From NCBI GenBank assembly GCA_965140405.1, contig OZ223208.1, forward strand, positions 558,001 through 622,000: a DNA stretch of 64,000 nt, written 5' to 3'. Positions 26,746-35,817 of the stretch are shown in pieces. Source of the DNA: G963556115 sp963666605. GTDB lineage: Bacteria > Planctomycetota > SZUA-567. The position numbers and the translations under genes were made by a program. The notes under the pieces are model-generated. The model was given only the letters and a program-made list of their open reading frames with translations. It was not told where the DNA came from and did not search any database. Within the stretch, counting starts at the first letter, position 1. Each line of letters starts with the position of its first letter.

Positions 26746-27090
26746 CAACACCTCCTATTTCGTTAACTTAGCCCATACAGAATTAAAGAAATTTATATGT
26801 AAAAAAAGTATTACGATCCCTTTCGCCAAAATGATCTTTACAGCAAGTCATTGGTATTATCACCTCCCACCTTCTTCAATAGATTAAACCTGCAGTGACT
26901 TAATAATATATATAACACACAAATCAACAAGGAAATTCATATCTTCAGTACCATCTAATAATTTCATGCATAACTATTCTATTCGATAAACAGACAAAGG
27001 CAGTGGTAGAATATTTTGCAAGGCCCTTTCAGACACACACGGAGTATATTGATGATTTATAAAGAGTCCTCTAACTATGTATGAATGCAT
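26746..27090. other. Intergenic region
   Basis: No gene or repeat is recognised. It contains the promoter side of the HAD gene. The terminator of the next leftward operon is at 27091-27125. Confidence 0.5.
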
Positions 27091-27125
27091 AAAAAGAGCT
27101 CAAAGTATAAATACCTTTGAGCTCT
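27091..27125 (-). terminator. Terminator of the dehydrogenase/TRAP cluster
   Basis: AGAGCTCAAAG and its complement form an 11-bp stem with a 9-base loop, followed on the minus strand by TTTTTATGC. It lies just beyond the stop of the leftward gene at 27179. Confidence 0.8.
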
Positions 27126-27178
27126 ATGATTATCACTAGTGATGTTATGTAACATTATTTCAAAGCTAGATTTAAATA

Positions 27179-28135
27179 TTAGTTAACCTTATTAACAACA
27201 CTACCTGCAATAAATGCTTTCAAATTATCAACAGCAATATTCATCAGGCGTGCTCTTGCTTCGAGTGGAGCCCATGCAATATGTGGAGTAATATAACAGT
27301 TCTTGGCCGTCAACAATACGTTATCAGCTTTAATTGGCTCTGTTGATACAACATCTATACCAGCTGCAGCTACCTTACCACTATTTAGTGCTTCTGCAAG
27401 ATCTTCTTCAACAATCAACGGACCACGTGAAGTATTGATAATAATAACTCCATCCTTCATCTTTGCAATACTGTTTTTGTTGATCATACCCTCCGTTGAT
27501 TCAAATAGTGGGCAGTGTAACGAGATAACATCAGAGTTTGCAAGTACCTCATCAAGATCAGCATACCTCAAATTATCTGACTCTAGGTCTTTATTTTGAT
27601 AAGCATCATAGGCAAGAACCTTCATACCAAACGCTTGAGCAATCTTGGCGGTATTCTGACCGATACGACCAAAACCAATAATACCCATTGTCTTGTCTGC
27701 AAGCTCTATAAGCGGGAAGTTCCAATAACAGAAGTCTTGACAAACAGTCCAGTCACCATTAAATACCGTCTGGCTATGGCTTTCAATATGATGACATATG
27801 TTTAATAAATGGGCAAATACAAACTGTGCAACAGCAGTAGTTCCATAGGTTGGTATATTGCAAACAGGAATATCCTTTTCTGCTGCTGCTGCGGTATCAA
27901 CAACATTGAAACCTGTAGCAAGAACACCGATATATTTAATTGACGGACAAGCAGAAATAATTTCCTTGGTAATAAGAGTTTTGTTTGTAATAACAGCATC
28001 AGCATTACCTATGCGGCTAATTACATCTTCCTTATTTGTCCTATCGTAACAAATGAGTTCACCCAATTCAGAGAATCCATCCCACGTCAGGTCTCCCGGA
28101 TTTAATGTATAACCATCTAAAACAATAATTTTCAT
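27179..28135 (-). CDS. D-2-hydroxyacid dehydrogenase (glycerate dehydrogenase/hydroxypyruvate reductase-like)
   Basis: A 318-residue NAD(P)-dependent dehydrogenase that interconverts D-2-hydroxyacids and 2-ketoacids. The nucleotide-binding motif is GIIGFGRIGQNTA (near residue 150). The catalytic Arg is in NTSRGPLIVEEDL, the Glu in GIDVVSTEP and the His in YITPHIAWAP. The closest pattern is glycerate dehydrogenase. It is the last gene of the leftward TRAP/aldolase/kinase cluster, 134 bases after the kinase. It may reduce a ketoacid such as hydroxypyruvate made from the imported compound. Confidence 0.88.
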   Translation of the reverse strand: MKIIVLDGYTLNPGDLTWDGFSELGELICYDRTNKEDVISRIGNADAVITNKTLITKEIISACPSIKYIGVLATGFNVVDTAAAAEKDIPVCNIPTYGTTAVAQFVFAHLLNICHHIESHSQTVFNGDWTVCQDFCYWNFPLIELADKTMGIIGFGRIGQNTAKIAQAFGMKVLAYDAYQNKDLESDNLRYADLDEVLANSDVISLHCPLFESTEGMINKNSIAKMKDGVIIINTSRGPLIVEEDLAEALNSGKVAAAGIDVVSTEPIKADNVLLTAKNCYITPHIAWAPLEARARLMNIAVDNLKAFIAGSVVNKVN

Positions 28136-28269
28136 TATTTATACTCCTATAATATTTAAATTTTTTGCAATTTAAGCTCTATATGATAATCAAAGGTAAC
28201 ACTACAACATGCTAAAGTGTCTAAATATGAATAAATCTGAATATAAACACGACAATAGAACTGCACCGC

Positions 28270-29778
28270 TTAATGTGAATACCCACCCATAACATCTTTT
28301 AGAGCAGGATAAAGTTTTTTATATACATCATATGTTTTTAGGTACATATTTCTAATTTCTTCTTTTTCAGGATATATTGCATCACCAGTAGATTTTAATT
28401 GAGGGAGTGCTTGATCAGTTGGACTTGAGTATAATCCCCCAGCAATCCCTCCAAGCAATGCAGCACCAAGTGCCGCGGCATCAGCATACGAGGTTGTACT
28501 ATATGGAAGGTTTAAAACACTAGATTTAATTTGGTTCCAATAGCTGCTCTTTGTACCATTACCCACAGCAACAATATCACGAATAGTTACATCAAAACAC
28601 TCCTCGCCATATTCTAATAACTGTCTAAGTACATACGCCCCTGACTCATACACAGACTGCATGAGGTCAATCTTGTCTGACTGCACGGTTATACCGTACC
28701 AGACTCCTACCGCTTTACTATCCCATATTGGCGAACGCTCACCAGACAAATATGGCAAAAATGCTACGCCATTAGCGCCAGGTGTAGCTGAAGCGATTGC
28801 GGTATTCATATCCTCTACAGTTGCGAATTCATTAAAAATATTGTTTTTTAACCAATCAAGAGCTGCGCCCATAAACGAGTTTGCGCCATGGGCCAGCCAA
28901 TTACCATTTATAATATGTTTTCTATTCATAAATACTGGATCAAATTGAGGTTTATCATGAATAAAAGTAAGAACTCCCGATGTTCCAACCGATTCAAAAA
29001 CTTCTGCCTTATCTCTAATACCAAGGGCAAAAGTAGCACAAGCCGTATCAGCAGCTCCAAGTGCAACAGGTGTACCTTGTTTTATACCAGTTTCAATACT
29101 TATATCTTTTTTTACAACTCCAATTTTTTCAAAAGGAGATTTTATACTAGCTATCTTACTCTCAGGGACATTGGCATAGCTAAGTAAATCACAATCCCAA
29201 CGGTTATCATTAGAATCAAGTTTAAAAACTCCACTGTAGGAAGCTTGAGTCCAATCCACTCCCGTCTTGCCCGTAAACTGTGCAACAATAAAACTATTAA
29301 GCATTCCCGCATACTCTGTAGCCTCCCATATTTCAGCTTCATTCTCTTGTAGCCATATCAAGTTTGAAACGCTACAAGATGCTATAGCTGCTCTATTTCC
29401 AAGAAGCTTGGAATATTTTTCAGAATCAACCGCCAATGAATTCAGGTATCGTTTCACAGAACTGTCCGCACGGATATCCATATATGTAATACCACAACGT
29501 AATGGTTTGTATTCTTTATCCATAAGTACTGTAGTTGGGCAGGTTGATGAAACGCCAATACTTAATATATCAATATTAGTAGTAGCAATTAATTTCTTGA
29601 TTGCTACTACAATACTTTTCCAATATAATTCCAAATCAATCTCTGCATAACCGCGCTGTGCTCTTATTAACACAACAGACACTTGCTCTTTGGCTATAAT
29701 ACCTCCATCAAGAGTAAAAGCAACTACTTTTATGTTTGTTGTACCAGCATCAATGCCGATTATTGCTTTAGTCTTCAT
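28270..29778 (-). CDS. FGGY-family carbohydrate kinase
   Basis: A 502-residue sugar kinase (xylulokinase/gluconokinase-like). The phosphate 1 loop is IGIDAGTTNIKVVAF. The family landmarks GAADTACATFALGI, GTSGVLTF, SGERSPIWDSKAVGVWYGI and VGNGTKSSYWNQIKSSVLNL all appear in order. Its ATG overlaps the dehydrogenase stop (ATGA at 29775-29778), so the two are translationally coupled. It probably phosphorylates the ketose or keto-acid made by that dehydrogenase, before cleavage by the aldolase. The exact substrate is not clear; FGGY kinases are diverse. Confidence 0.9.
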   Translation of the reverse strand: MKTKAIIGIDAGTTNIKVVAFTLDGGIIAKEQVSVVLIRAQRGYAEIDLELYWKSIVVAIKKLIATTNIDILSIGVSSTCPTTVLMDKEYKPLRCGITYMDIRADSSVKRYLNSLAVDSEKYSKLLGNRAAIASCSVSNLIWLQENEAEIWEATEYAGMLNSFIVAQFTGKTGVDWTQASYSGVFKLDSNDNRWDCDLLSYANVPESKIASIKSPFEKIGVVKKDISIETGIKQGTPVALGAADTACATFALGIRDKAEVFESVGTSGVLTFIHDKPQFDPVFMNRKHIINGNWLAHGANSFMGAALDWLKNNIFNEFATVEDMNTAIASATPGANGVAFLPYLSGERSPIWDSKAVGVWYGITVQSDKIDLMQSVYESGAYVLRQLLEYGEECFDVTIRDIVAVGNGTKSSYWNQIKSSVLNLPYSTTSYADAAALGAALLGGIAGGLYSSPTDQALPQLKSTGDAIYPEKEEIRNMYLKTYDVYKKLYPALKDVMGGYSH

Positions 29779-30812
29779 GGTTTAATAACTACCTTTATCG
29801 CGTCACCACTCTCAGCCAGCGCTAAAGCATCATTGAATTTTTCCAACTTAAAAGTATGAGTAACCAATGGCAGTACATCTATTGCGCCACATTCTACTAA
29901 TTCTAAGCACTTTTTAAACCCACTACGTTTTAGAGACGCAGAACCAACAACGCATAACTCATTATAATGAATTAGATTTACATCAACCTCTGGCATAGCG
30001 CCTTTTGCAAACCCAGCAAACATACTAACTCTAGCGCCTTTTTTGCAAATCTGCAAACTCTGATTGACAACTCTTGGATTGCCAATTGCAAGAATTACCA
30101 CATCAGCACCAAGCCCCTCAGTATTTGCACATACAATATCCGGTAGTGATTCGTTGATAGGGTCAACCAAGATATCCGCACCAAACTTAGTAGCAGCCTC
30201 ACGGCGACTCTTTGTTGGTTCGCTAACAATTACTTTAGTAGCTCCTTGAGCTTTTGCGAGCATTACATGCATCAATCCAATTGGACCAGCACCAATTACA
30301 ACTACTGTATCTCCAAAGCCGATATTTAGTTTTGTCTGACCTTCCTGAACACAAGCAAGTGGCTCAACTAGTGCTCCAGCTTCCCATGATGTTTCAGGCT
30401 TGAGTTTGAGTACGTTACCGCTAGTTACGAATGCTGCAGGAATTTTCAGATATTCCGCGAAACAACCGGAGTACTCATATCCAATAGCTTTTCTGTTCAA
30501 GCAGACATTCTCCATATCATTCAAACAATAGCAACACTCTCCACAAGGCAATACAGGATCAATAATCACACGGTCACCGATTGCAAATGCTGTAACATCT
30601 TTACCAATTCGTACAACCTCACCAGAGACTTCGTGTCCAATAATTGCTGGCATCATAATACCTTTGGTCTTTGAACCATTGATTATTCTACTATCAGTAC
30701 CACATATTGCTGCAGCTTTGACCTTTATCAGCATCTCATTCTCAGCAATTTCTGGATCAGGGACATCTTTATATTCGACACAATCAACCTTTGTAAATAC
30801 AGCAGCTTTCAT
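29775..30812 (-). CDS. Zinc-dependent medium-chain alcohol/polyol dehydrogenase
   Basis: A 345-residue MDR-family dehydrogenase. Catalytic zinc ligands are in AAICGTDSRI and IIGHEVSGEV, and the structural zinc Cys cluster is CGECCYCLNDMENVC. The NAD-binding motif is VVVIGAGPIGLMHVM near residue 170. This is the sorbitol/threonine dehydrogenase type. It lies between the aldolase and the kinase, overlapping the latter by four bases. It is expected to oxidise the TRAP-imported polyol or sugar acid to a keto compound. Confidence 0.9.
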   Translation of the reverse strand: MKAAVFTKVDCVEYKDVPDPEIAENEMLIKVKAAAICGTDSRIINGSKTKGIMMPAIIGHEVSGEVVRIGKDVTAFAIGDRVIIDPVLPCGECCYCLNDMENVCLNRKAIGYEYSGCFAEYLKIPAAFVTSGNVLKLKPETSWEAGALVEPLACVQEGQTKLNIGFGDTVVVIGAGPIGLMHVMLAKAQGATKVIVSEPTKSRREAATKFGADILVDPINESLPDIVCANTEGLGADVVILAIGNPRVVNQSLQICKKGARVSMFAGFAKGAMPEVDVNLIHYNELCVVGSASLKRSGFKKCLELVECGAIDVLPLVTHTFKLEKFNDALALAESGDAIKVVIKP

Positions 30813-30826
30813 ATTATCTCCTAAAC

Positions 30827-31630
30827 TTATTTAGCATTGTCCGCATAGATTTTCATAGCAGCTTCAACATTAGCATCTTCTAGAATCATTGCTCTGAATG
30901 CCATTGTAGCAGCTGTTGGGAATTTATCTTGCCAGATACATCTGCCGTATGTAACACCAGCCAAACCAATAGCAAGAGCATCCTGTGTCATCTGGAAGTA
31001 AGACTTAAGATCATTACCACCAGCGCCACCTGCTAGACATACTTTTGCTGGGCAAGAATCAACAACTTTCTGAAAACTTTCAGCAGAACCACTCCAAAGA
31101 GTCTTAATCACGTCAACACCAAGTTCAGCACCAGCACGCACAGCATATGCAAGGGCATCTGTATTTGAAGGATCTTTGATCATTGAGCCTTTAGGATAGA
31201 TATGAGCAACCAGAGGCATGCCCATCTTTTCAGCTTCCTTACTAATCATACCAAGATGAGTTAACTGCTGAGCCTGTTCAGGCCCACCAACGATCATACC
31301 AACAGAGATAGCATCGGCACCACATCTTAAAGCTTCTTCAACATCAGCTACAGGCGCATCGTAGTGTGGGTGATAGTTTATTGAATATGTTGTAGACTTC
31401 ATAATTAATGCCACTTCACCAGCATACTTAGGGAATACATTTGTAGCAATACCTTTTTGTAAAGTAACAGCATTTGGTCTGCCTTTGATAACAGTCTCAA
31501 GTGTTTTATCAATGTTCTCTAATCCTGGCAATACACCTCTAGTAATTGGGTGATCAAGAGTTATTGCAAAAAGTCTACCAGACTTCTTATCAAACAATCT
31601 AGACATCCTAATCTGTTTACCTGCGTTCAT
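30827..31630 (-). CDS. Class I aldolase, DhnA/LsrF/FbaB family
   Basis: A 267-residue (beta/alpha)8 aldolase of the DhnA/DeoC-LacD type, which cleaves a phosphorylated keto-sugar through a Lys Schiff base. Candidate residues are the Lys in LGVDVIKTLWSG, the Asp in FAITLDHPITRG, and the phosphate-binding loops VCLAGGAGGND and GLAGVTYGRCIWQ. The start at 31630 is chosen for the AAAGGAG just upstream; the frame runs 12 codons further. It lies in one operon after the TRAP genes and before the dehydrogenase and kinase, so it completes a dehydrogenase, kinase, aldolase route. Confidence 0.87.
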   Translation of the reverse strand: MNAGKQIRMSRLFDKKSGRLFAITLDHPITRGVLPGLENIDKTLETVIKGRPNAVTLQKGIATNVFPKYAGEVALIMKSTTYSINYHPHYDAPVADVEEALRCGADAISVGMIVGGPEQAQQLTHLGMISKEAEKMGMPLVAHIYPKGSMIKDPSNTDALAYAVRAGAELGVDVIKTLWSGSAESFQKVVDSCPAKVCLAGGAGGNDLKSYFQMTQDALAIGLAGVTYGRCIWQDKFPTAATMAFRAMILEDANVEAAMKIYADNAK

Positions 31631-31709
31631 TTTTTCTCCTTTTAAGAATTTCTTTTTAAAAATCATATAAATTTATAACGAATTTATTTCATTATGTCAC
31701 ATCAATATA

Positions 31710-32984
31710 TTAATACAACATCAAGTCAACCAAAGACGTAGCAATTTGTGGTATTGCAGCAAAGATCACTAAGAAAACAGCAATAATCACATAGAACGGC
31801 CACGATGCTTTAACAATTGTCTCTATTTTCAATTTAGATACTAATGATGTTGCGAATAGGCATACCCCTACTGGCGGTGTACTTAGACCAACAGAAAGAG
31901 CCATAACCATAAACACAACAAAATGAATTGGGTTGATTCCAATAACTAACGCTGTCGGCATTAGTACAGGTGTGAGCAATAGTATTGCTGCAGTAATATC
32001 AAGGAACATTCCTATGACAATAAAGATAAGTCCCATTATTAGTAATACGACAAGGCTATTAGTTGAAATACTAAGTAAGAATACGCTTACCTTATCTGGG
32101 AGTTGATCAATAGCAAAGATATATGTAGCAACTGAAGCAACCATAGCAATGAATAAAATTGTTCCCGAAGTTACTCCTGCAGTTATCATGAGTCTAGGAA
32201 ATTGTTTCCAAGTCAAACCTTTATAAACATATATTGAAAGAAACAATGTATAGACCACAGCAAGTCCCGCAGCTTCTGTCGGCGTAACAAAGCCACAGAA
32301 TATCCCTGATAGTATAATAAGCGGCGATAAAAGTGCCGGTATCGCATTAAAGATAATTTTTGCAATCTCACGGTAACTTCGTATTACGACTTTACCATAT
32401 CCATTACGTCTAGCAATAATATAGTTTGTCAGCATGAACAATAACGAGAGCAACACGGCAGGCCCAATTCCACCTGCCAAACAAGCACTAACAGACTGTT
32501 CAGCAACAACAGAAGCAATAACCATTAAAATACTCGGTGGTACAATTGATGACAGAGTTGAAGTTATCATAGTAATTGCAGCAGCATACGGTCTTGGATA
32601 ACCTTCTTCTGTCATTGCTTTTATTTCAATAGGCCCCAAGCTACCAACATCAGCAACAGATGACCCCGATATCCCCCCAAAAATAAAACTTGCAATAATA
32701 TTCACATGTCCAAGTGCTCCTCTCCATCTTCCAACATACGAATTAGCAGCACTAAAAATCCTACTAGCAATCCCTCCCTTCTCCATAATTAAACCAGCAA
32801 GTACAAACAGAGGCACAGCTACAAGCAAAAAGCTATTCATTGAAGAGTACATAAATCTTGAGACAACATGCAGTGGTAGTCCATAAAAGTATAATGTTGA
32901 AATTACGGATAAACCAAGAGCTATTGCTAAAGGAACTCCGACAAGACTTAACAAGAAAAATAACCCTAGTAAACACAAACTCAT
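31710..32984 (-). CDS. dctM: TRAP transporter large permease (DctM)
   Basis: A 424-residue polytopic inner-membrane protein of the DctM family, with FLLVAVPLFVLAGLIMEKGG, FGGISGSSVADVGSLGPIEI, SSIVPPSILMVIAS and FVTPTEAAGLAVVYTLFLS. Four-base overlap with the Q gene upstream (32981-32984). It works with the P and Q subunits to import the substrate of the downstream aldolase/kinase route. Confidence 0.93.
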   Translation of the reverse strand: MSLCLLGLFFLLSLVGVPLAIALGLSVISTLYFYGLPLHVVSRFMYSSMNSFLLVAVPLFVLAGLIMEKGGIASRIFSAANSYVGRWRGALGHVNIIASFIFGGISGSSVADVGSLGPIEIKAMTEEGYPRPYAAAITMITSTLSSIVPPSILMVIASVVAEQSVSACLAGGIGPAVLLSLLFMLTNYIIARRNGYGKVVIRSYREIAKIIFNAIPALLSPLIILSGIFCGFVTPTEAAGLAVVYTLFLSIYVYKGLTWKQFPRLMITAGVTSGTILFIAMVASVATYIFAIDQLPDKVSVFLLSISTNSLVVLLIMGLIFIVIGMFLDITAAILLLTPVLMPTALVIGINPIHFVVFMVMALSVGLSTPPVGVCLFATSLVSKLKIETIVKASWPFYVIIAVFLVIFAAIPQIATSLVDLMLY

Positions 32985-33502
32985 AGTTTATTCTCCTCAA
33001 ACTCTTCAGCCGAAACATCAGTGGTAATTAATTTTTTAGTATTTGAATCCAGGAAGTAACTTTGGAATATAGCGATAATTGACAATAAAGAACAAAGACC
33101 CAAAGGCAAGGTAACATAAAACATAGGAATTCCCAAAGAAGGCGAGCTTTCCAAACTACAATACTGCCTATGTGTCATACCACAGTTATAATACATAACA
33201 ATTACAAAAAAGGTTAAGCAGCTAATTAGATATATAAATCCCTGAACCTTTCTAAAAAACTTTTTATATGGGAGCATATCAAAAATAAAGGTAACCCTTG
33301 CATGCTCAACACTCCTAAAGCCAACAGCCATACCAAAATTTACTGTCCAAATAAAGAAGTTTCGTGTTAATTCTTCAGTCCAAGGAATTGAACTATTTAT
33401 CAGTCGACTCAAAACCTGAAGACATACCACTACCAACATCCCTAGAATACTTATAAATATAATGCCATCAACTACGCACCATATTATGCTTTTCTTTCTC
33501 AT
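32981..33502 (-). CDS. dctQ: TRAP transporter small permease (DctQ)
   Basis: A 173-residue membrane protein with four hydrophobic segments and the DctQ motif SRLINSSIPWTEELTRNFFI near residue 35. Between it and the dctP gene is a 76-base gap with a hairpin. It overlaps dctM by four bases. Confidence 0.91.
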   Translation of the reverse strand: MRKKSIIWCVVDGIIFISILGMLVVVCLQVLSRLINSSIPWTEELTRNFFIWTVNFGMAVGFRSVEHARVTFIFDMLPYKKFFRKVQGFIYLISCLTFFVIVMYYNCGMTHRQYCSLESSPSLGIPMFYVTLPLGLCSLLSIIAIFQSYFLDSNTKKLITTDVSAEEFEENKL

Positions 33503-33528
33503 ATCAACACAACCCTACTAATAGAACC

Positions 33529-33567
33529 ATTACTCAGGTAGCACAGTTATCATACTACCCAAGTAAT
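33529..33567 (-). promoter_or_regulatory. Intercistronic hairpin between dctP and dctQ
   Basis: On the transcribed strand AUUACUUGGGUAG pairs with CUACCUGAGUAAU over 13 positions, including two G-U wobbles. On the other strand those two positions would be A-C mismatches, so the fold suits the mRNA strand. No U-run follows. It lies just after the binding-protein gene, as in the TRAP operon at 12 kb. Confidence 0.65.
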
Positions 33568-33578
33568 AGTTTAAAATA

Positions 33579-34574
33579 TTATCTTCCCAAAAATTCCTGC
33601 GATTTTTTAATAAATTCAGCACCTATCATTTCTTCAAATTTTGGGTATTGTTTTACAGCTTCGGTTTGAAAAGCTGCCATTTCTTCAGGAGAGAGCCTAT
33701 TTACCTTCATCCCATGTGAAGCTAATTCTTTTACGATTTTTGACTCTTGTTCAATATCAGATTTATTCTTGTAGTCTGCTGCTGCAAGAGCAGCTTTTTT
33801 CACAGCTTTTTGTAGTTCAGGAGTTAGTTTATTCCAAACATCTTTATTAAAAGCAAGAATAAATGAATCTGCAATGTGATTGGTCATTGAAAGATAAGTC
33901 TGCACTTCGTAGAACTTATTTGATAATGGTACTTCTACTGGATTTTCTTGACCATCAATTATTTTAAGCTGTAAAGCAGTATAAACCTCTTTAAAATTCA
34001 TCGGAGTTGGGTTTGCACCTAATGCGCCAAAAAAATCAACCCATAATTTATTATTAGGAACACGTAATTTCATTCCTTCAAAATCACTAGGCTTGGTAAT
34101 TGGCTTACTTGAGCTAGTAACGTTCCTATAAGTTCTAATAGCTAAAGCCAATCCTTTAATATTTAAACGATCAAGAGAATCTAATAGTTCTTGCCCAGGA
34201 GCACCATTTAGGTACTTAATAAACTCATCATAGTTTGCAAATAGATATGGCAAACTAACAGCATTCATTTTTGGCTCAAATGAAGCGTAAACAGATGAAG
34301 AAAGCACAAGCGCATCTATAGAGCCATCTTCAAGCATGTTTATTGCGGAATTTTGATCACCTGAAAAAAGTATGCCGTTTGGATAAATCATTACTTCAAC
34401 TTCATTATTGGTCTCTTCAGCAACTTGCTTAGCAAAGTACTCTGCCATTCCTCCAACAGATGACTTAATCGGATCAGGTATAGCTAAGTTAATTTTTATT
34501 TCCGAAGAATAACTAACCTGTTGAACCGCCACAAACACAAATAACATTACAATCAGATTTAAATACTTTTTCAC
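33579..34574 (-). CDS. dctP: TRAP transporter solute-binding protein (DctP)
   Basis: A 331-residue periplasmic protein. I chose a GTG start at 34574 because AGGAG lies eight bases upstream and it gives a clean signal peptide (first residues KKYLNLIVMLFVFVAVQQVS, cleaved before SEIKIN). The frame continues 57 codons upstream, but that extension has no ribosome site and is Cys/Trp-rich. Family features: GMKLRVPNNKLWVDFFGALG with the ligand-binding Arg, TPMNFKEVYTALQLKIIDGQ and VQTYLSMTNHI. First gene of the TRAP/aldolase/dehydrogenase/kinase operon, divergent from the RpiR regulator. Confidence 0.91.
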   Translation of the reverse strand: MKKYLNLIVMLFVFVAVQQVSYSSEIKINLAIPDPIKSSVGGMAEYFAKQVAEETNNEVEVMIYPNGILFSGDQNSAINMLEDGSIDALVLSSSVYASFEPKMNAVSLPYLFANYDEFIKYLNGAPGQELLDSLDRLNIKGLALAIRTYRNVTSSSKPITKPSDFEGMKLRVPNNKLWVDFFGALGANPTPMNFKEVYTALQLKIIDGQENPVEVPLSNKFYEVQTYLSMTNHIADSFILAFNKDVWNKLTPELQKAVKKAALAAADYKNKSDIEQESKIVKELASHGMKVNRLSPEEMAAFQTEAVKQYPKFEEMIGAEFIKKSQEFLGR

Positions 34575-34959
34575 CTTTTTATCTCCTATGCTAAAACAAA
34601 ATAAACGAACTAAACACGTACAAACGATCCACACTTTGACTATACACCACAATTGAACATTATTCAAATAAAAAATAAATTTTATGAAACTTAATTTACA
34701 AAAAACATGCAAATAATTATTATTTATATACTTATAATCATACAATATACTAGTAATTCTATTGTATATTTAATCAATAAGCAATTTAGCATAAAAATTA
34801 TTATTATATATTGACTAAATCAGAAGAATACTTTTAAATATATTATGATTGACATGAAAATTTATTCCATATATATGTAGAGCGTAATATTAATATCTAT
34901 ATATATTATGACTTATACTGAATAAAATAATATTTTGGCCAATAATAAGAAGGAATCAT
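34575..34959. other. Divergent promoter region of the TRAP operon and RpiR gene
   Basis: There are 385 AT-rich bases between the divergent genes. On the minus strand a -35-like TTGAAT (34662-34667) and -10-like TATAGT (34639-34644) are 17 bases apart. AAGGAATC precedes the RpiR ATG. Confidence 0.55.
34639..34667 (-). promoter_or_regulatory. Predicted promoter of the second TRAP operon with overlapping inverted repeat
   Basis: -35 TTGAAT, 17 bases, -10 TATAGT on the minus strand, 65 bases before the chosen GTG start of dctP. The -35 overlaps TTGAA-N5-TTCAA (34653-34667), a small inverted repeat that could be the RpiR regulator site. Confidence 0.45.
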
Positions 34960-35817
34960 ATGTACATTAATGAAGAAATAAACTTTAATATTCGAGTAAA
35001 AAGAGAGCTTAGTAAGCTTAGCAAAAAAGAAAAAGCCATATGCGATTACATTAAAATACACAGCAAAGATGTTATTCATATGGCAATCAGTGAACTTGCA
35101 GAGTTCAGTAATGCTAGTGAGGCATCACTTGTTAGATTATCCAAAAAACTTGGATACAAAGGATTTCAAGCGATGAAAATAAATATTGCTCAAGATATTA
35201 TTGATCCATCCAAACAGATTAGCGAAGTCCTTACAGAAGCAGACAATATCCCAAACGTTGTTACAAAAGTTTTTCACAGTAATATTCAAGCACTAAAAGA
35301 TACATTGCTCGTCTTGGATAAGAAAAGTGTTGAGGAAGCTATTGAGTTACTAATTAAAGCTAAGAATATTTTCTTTGTAGGAATTGGTGGGTCAAATATT
35401 ATAGCACAAGATGCTCAACATAAATTCATGAGAATTGGGTTTATGGCTTTATCATTCTCAGATACAACGATGCAAACGATTTTTGCTACTAATTTACAAG
35501 AGAATGATGTTGTAATACCTATTTCTCACTCAGGAGCATCTAGAGATACTATAGAAATAGTCAAGCAATCAAAGAGCTCTGGAGCCAAAATAATATCCAT
35601 TACGGATTACTGCCGATGCCCTCTTTTAAAGTATAGCGACATATCATTATTCACATCTTCTAGCGAAACAGCCTTCAAAACAGAAGCACTTTCATCAAGA
35701 ATAGCAGAGCTTACTATTATCGATGCACTTTTTATTGGCTGCGCCTATAAACAACATGACAAGGCACTGACTAATATGAAGAAAACGCGCGAAGCTCTAG
35801 ACTCAAAAAAAATATAG
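34960..35817 (+). CDS. RpiR-family transcriptional regulator (HTH plus SIS domain)
   Basis: A 285-residue regulator. The N-terminal helix-turn-helix (residues about 15-75) holds LSKKEKAICDYIKIHSKDVI and ASEASLVRLSKKLGYKGFQA. The C-terminal SIS domain (about 115-250) has AKNIFFVGIGGSNIIAQDAQ and VVIPISHSGASRDTIEIVKQ, which bind a phosphosugar. It is divergent from the TRAP/aldolase/kinase operon, so the phosphorylated product of the FGGY kinase is a good guess for its effector. Length is typical. Confidence 0.9.
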   Translation: MYINEEINFNIRVKRELSKLSKKEKAICDYIKIHSKDVIHMAISELAEFSNASEASLVRLSKKLGYKGFQAMKINIAQDIIDPSKQISEVLTEADNIPNVVTKVFHSNIQALKDTLLVLDKKSVEEAIELLIKAKNIFFVGIGGSNIIAQDAQHKFMRIGFMALSFSDTTMQTIFATNLQENDVVIPISHSGASRDTIEIVKQSKSSGAKIISITDYCRCPLLKYSDISLFTSSSETAFKTEALSSRIAELTIIDALFIGCAYKQHDKALTNMKKTREALDSKKI

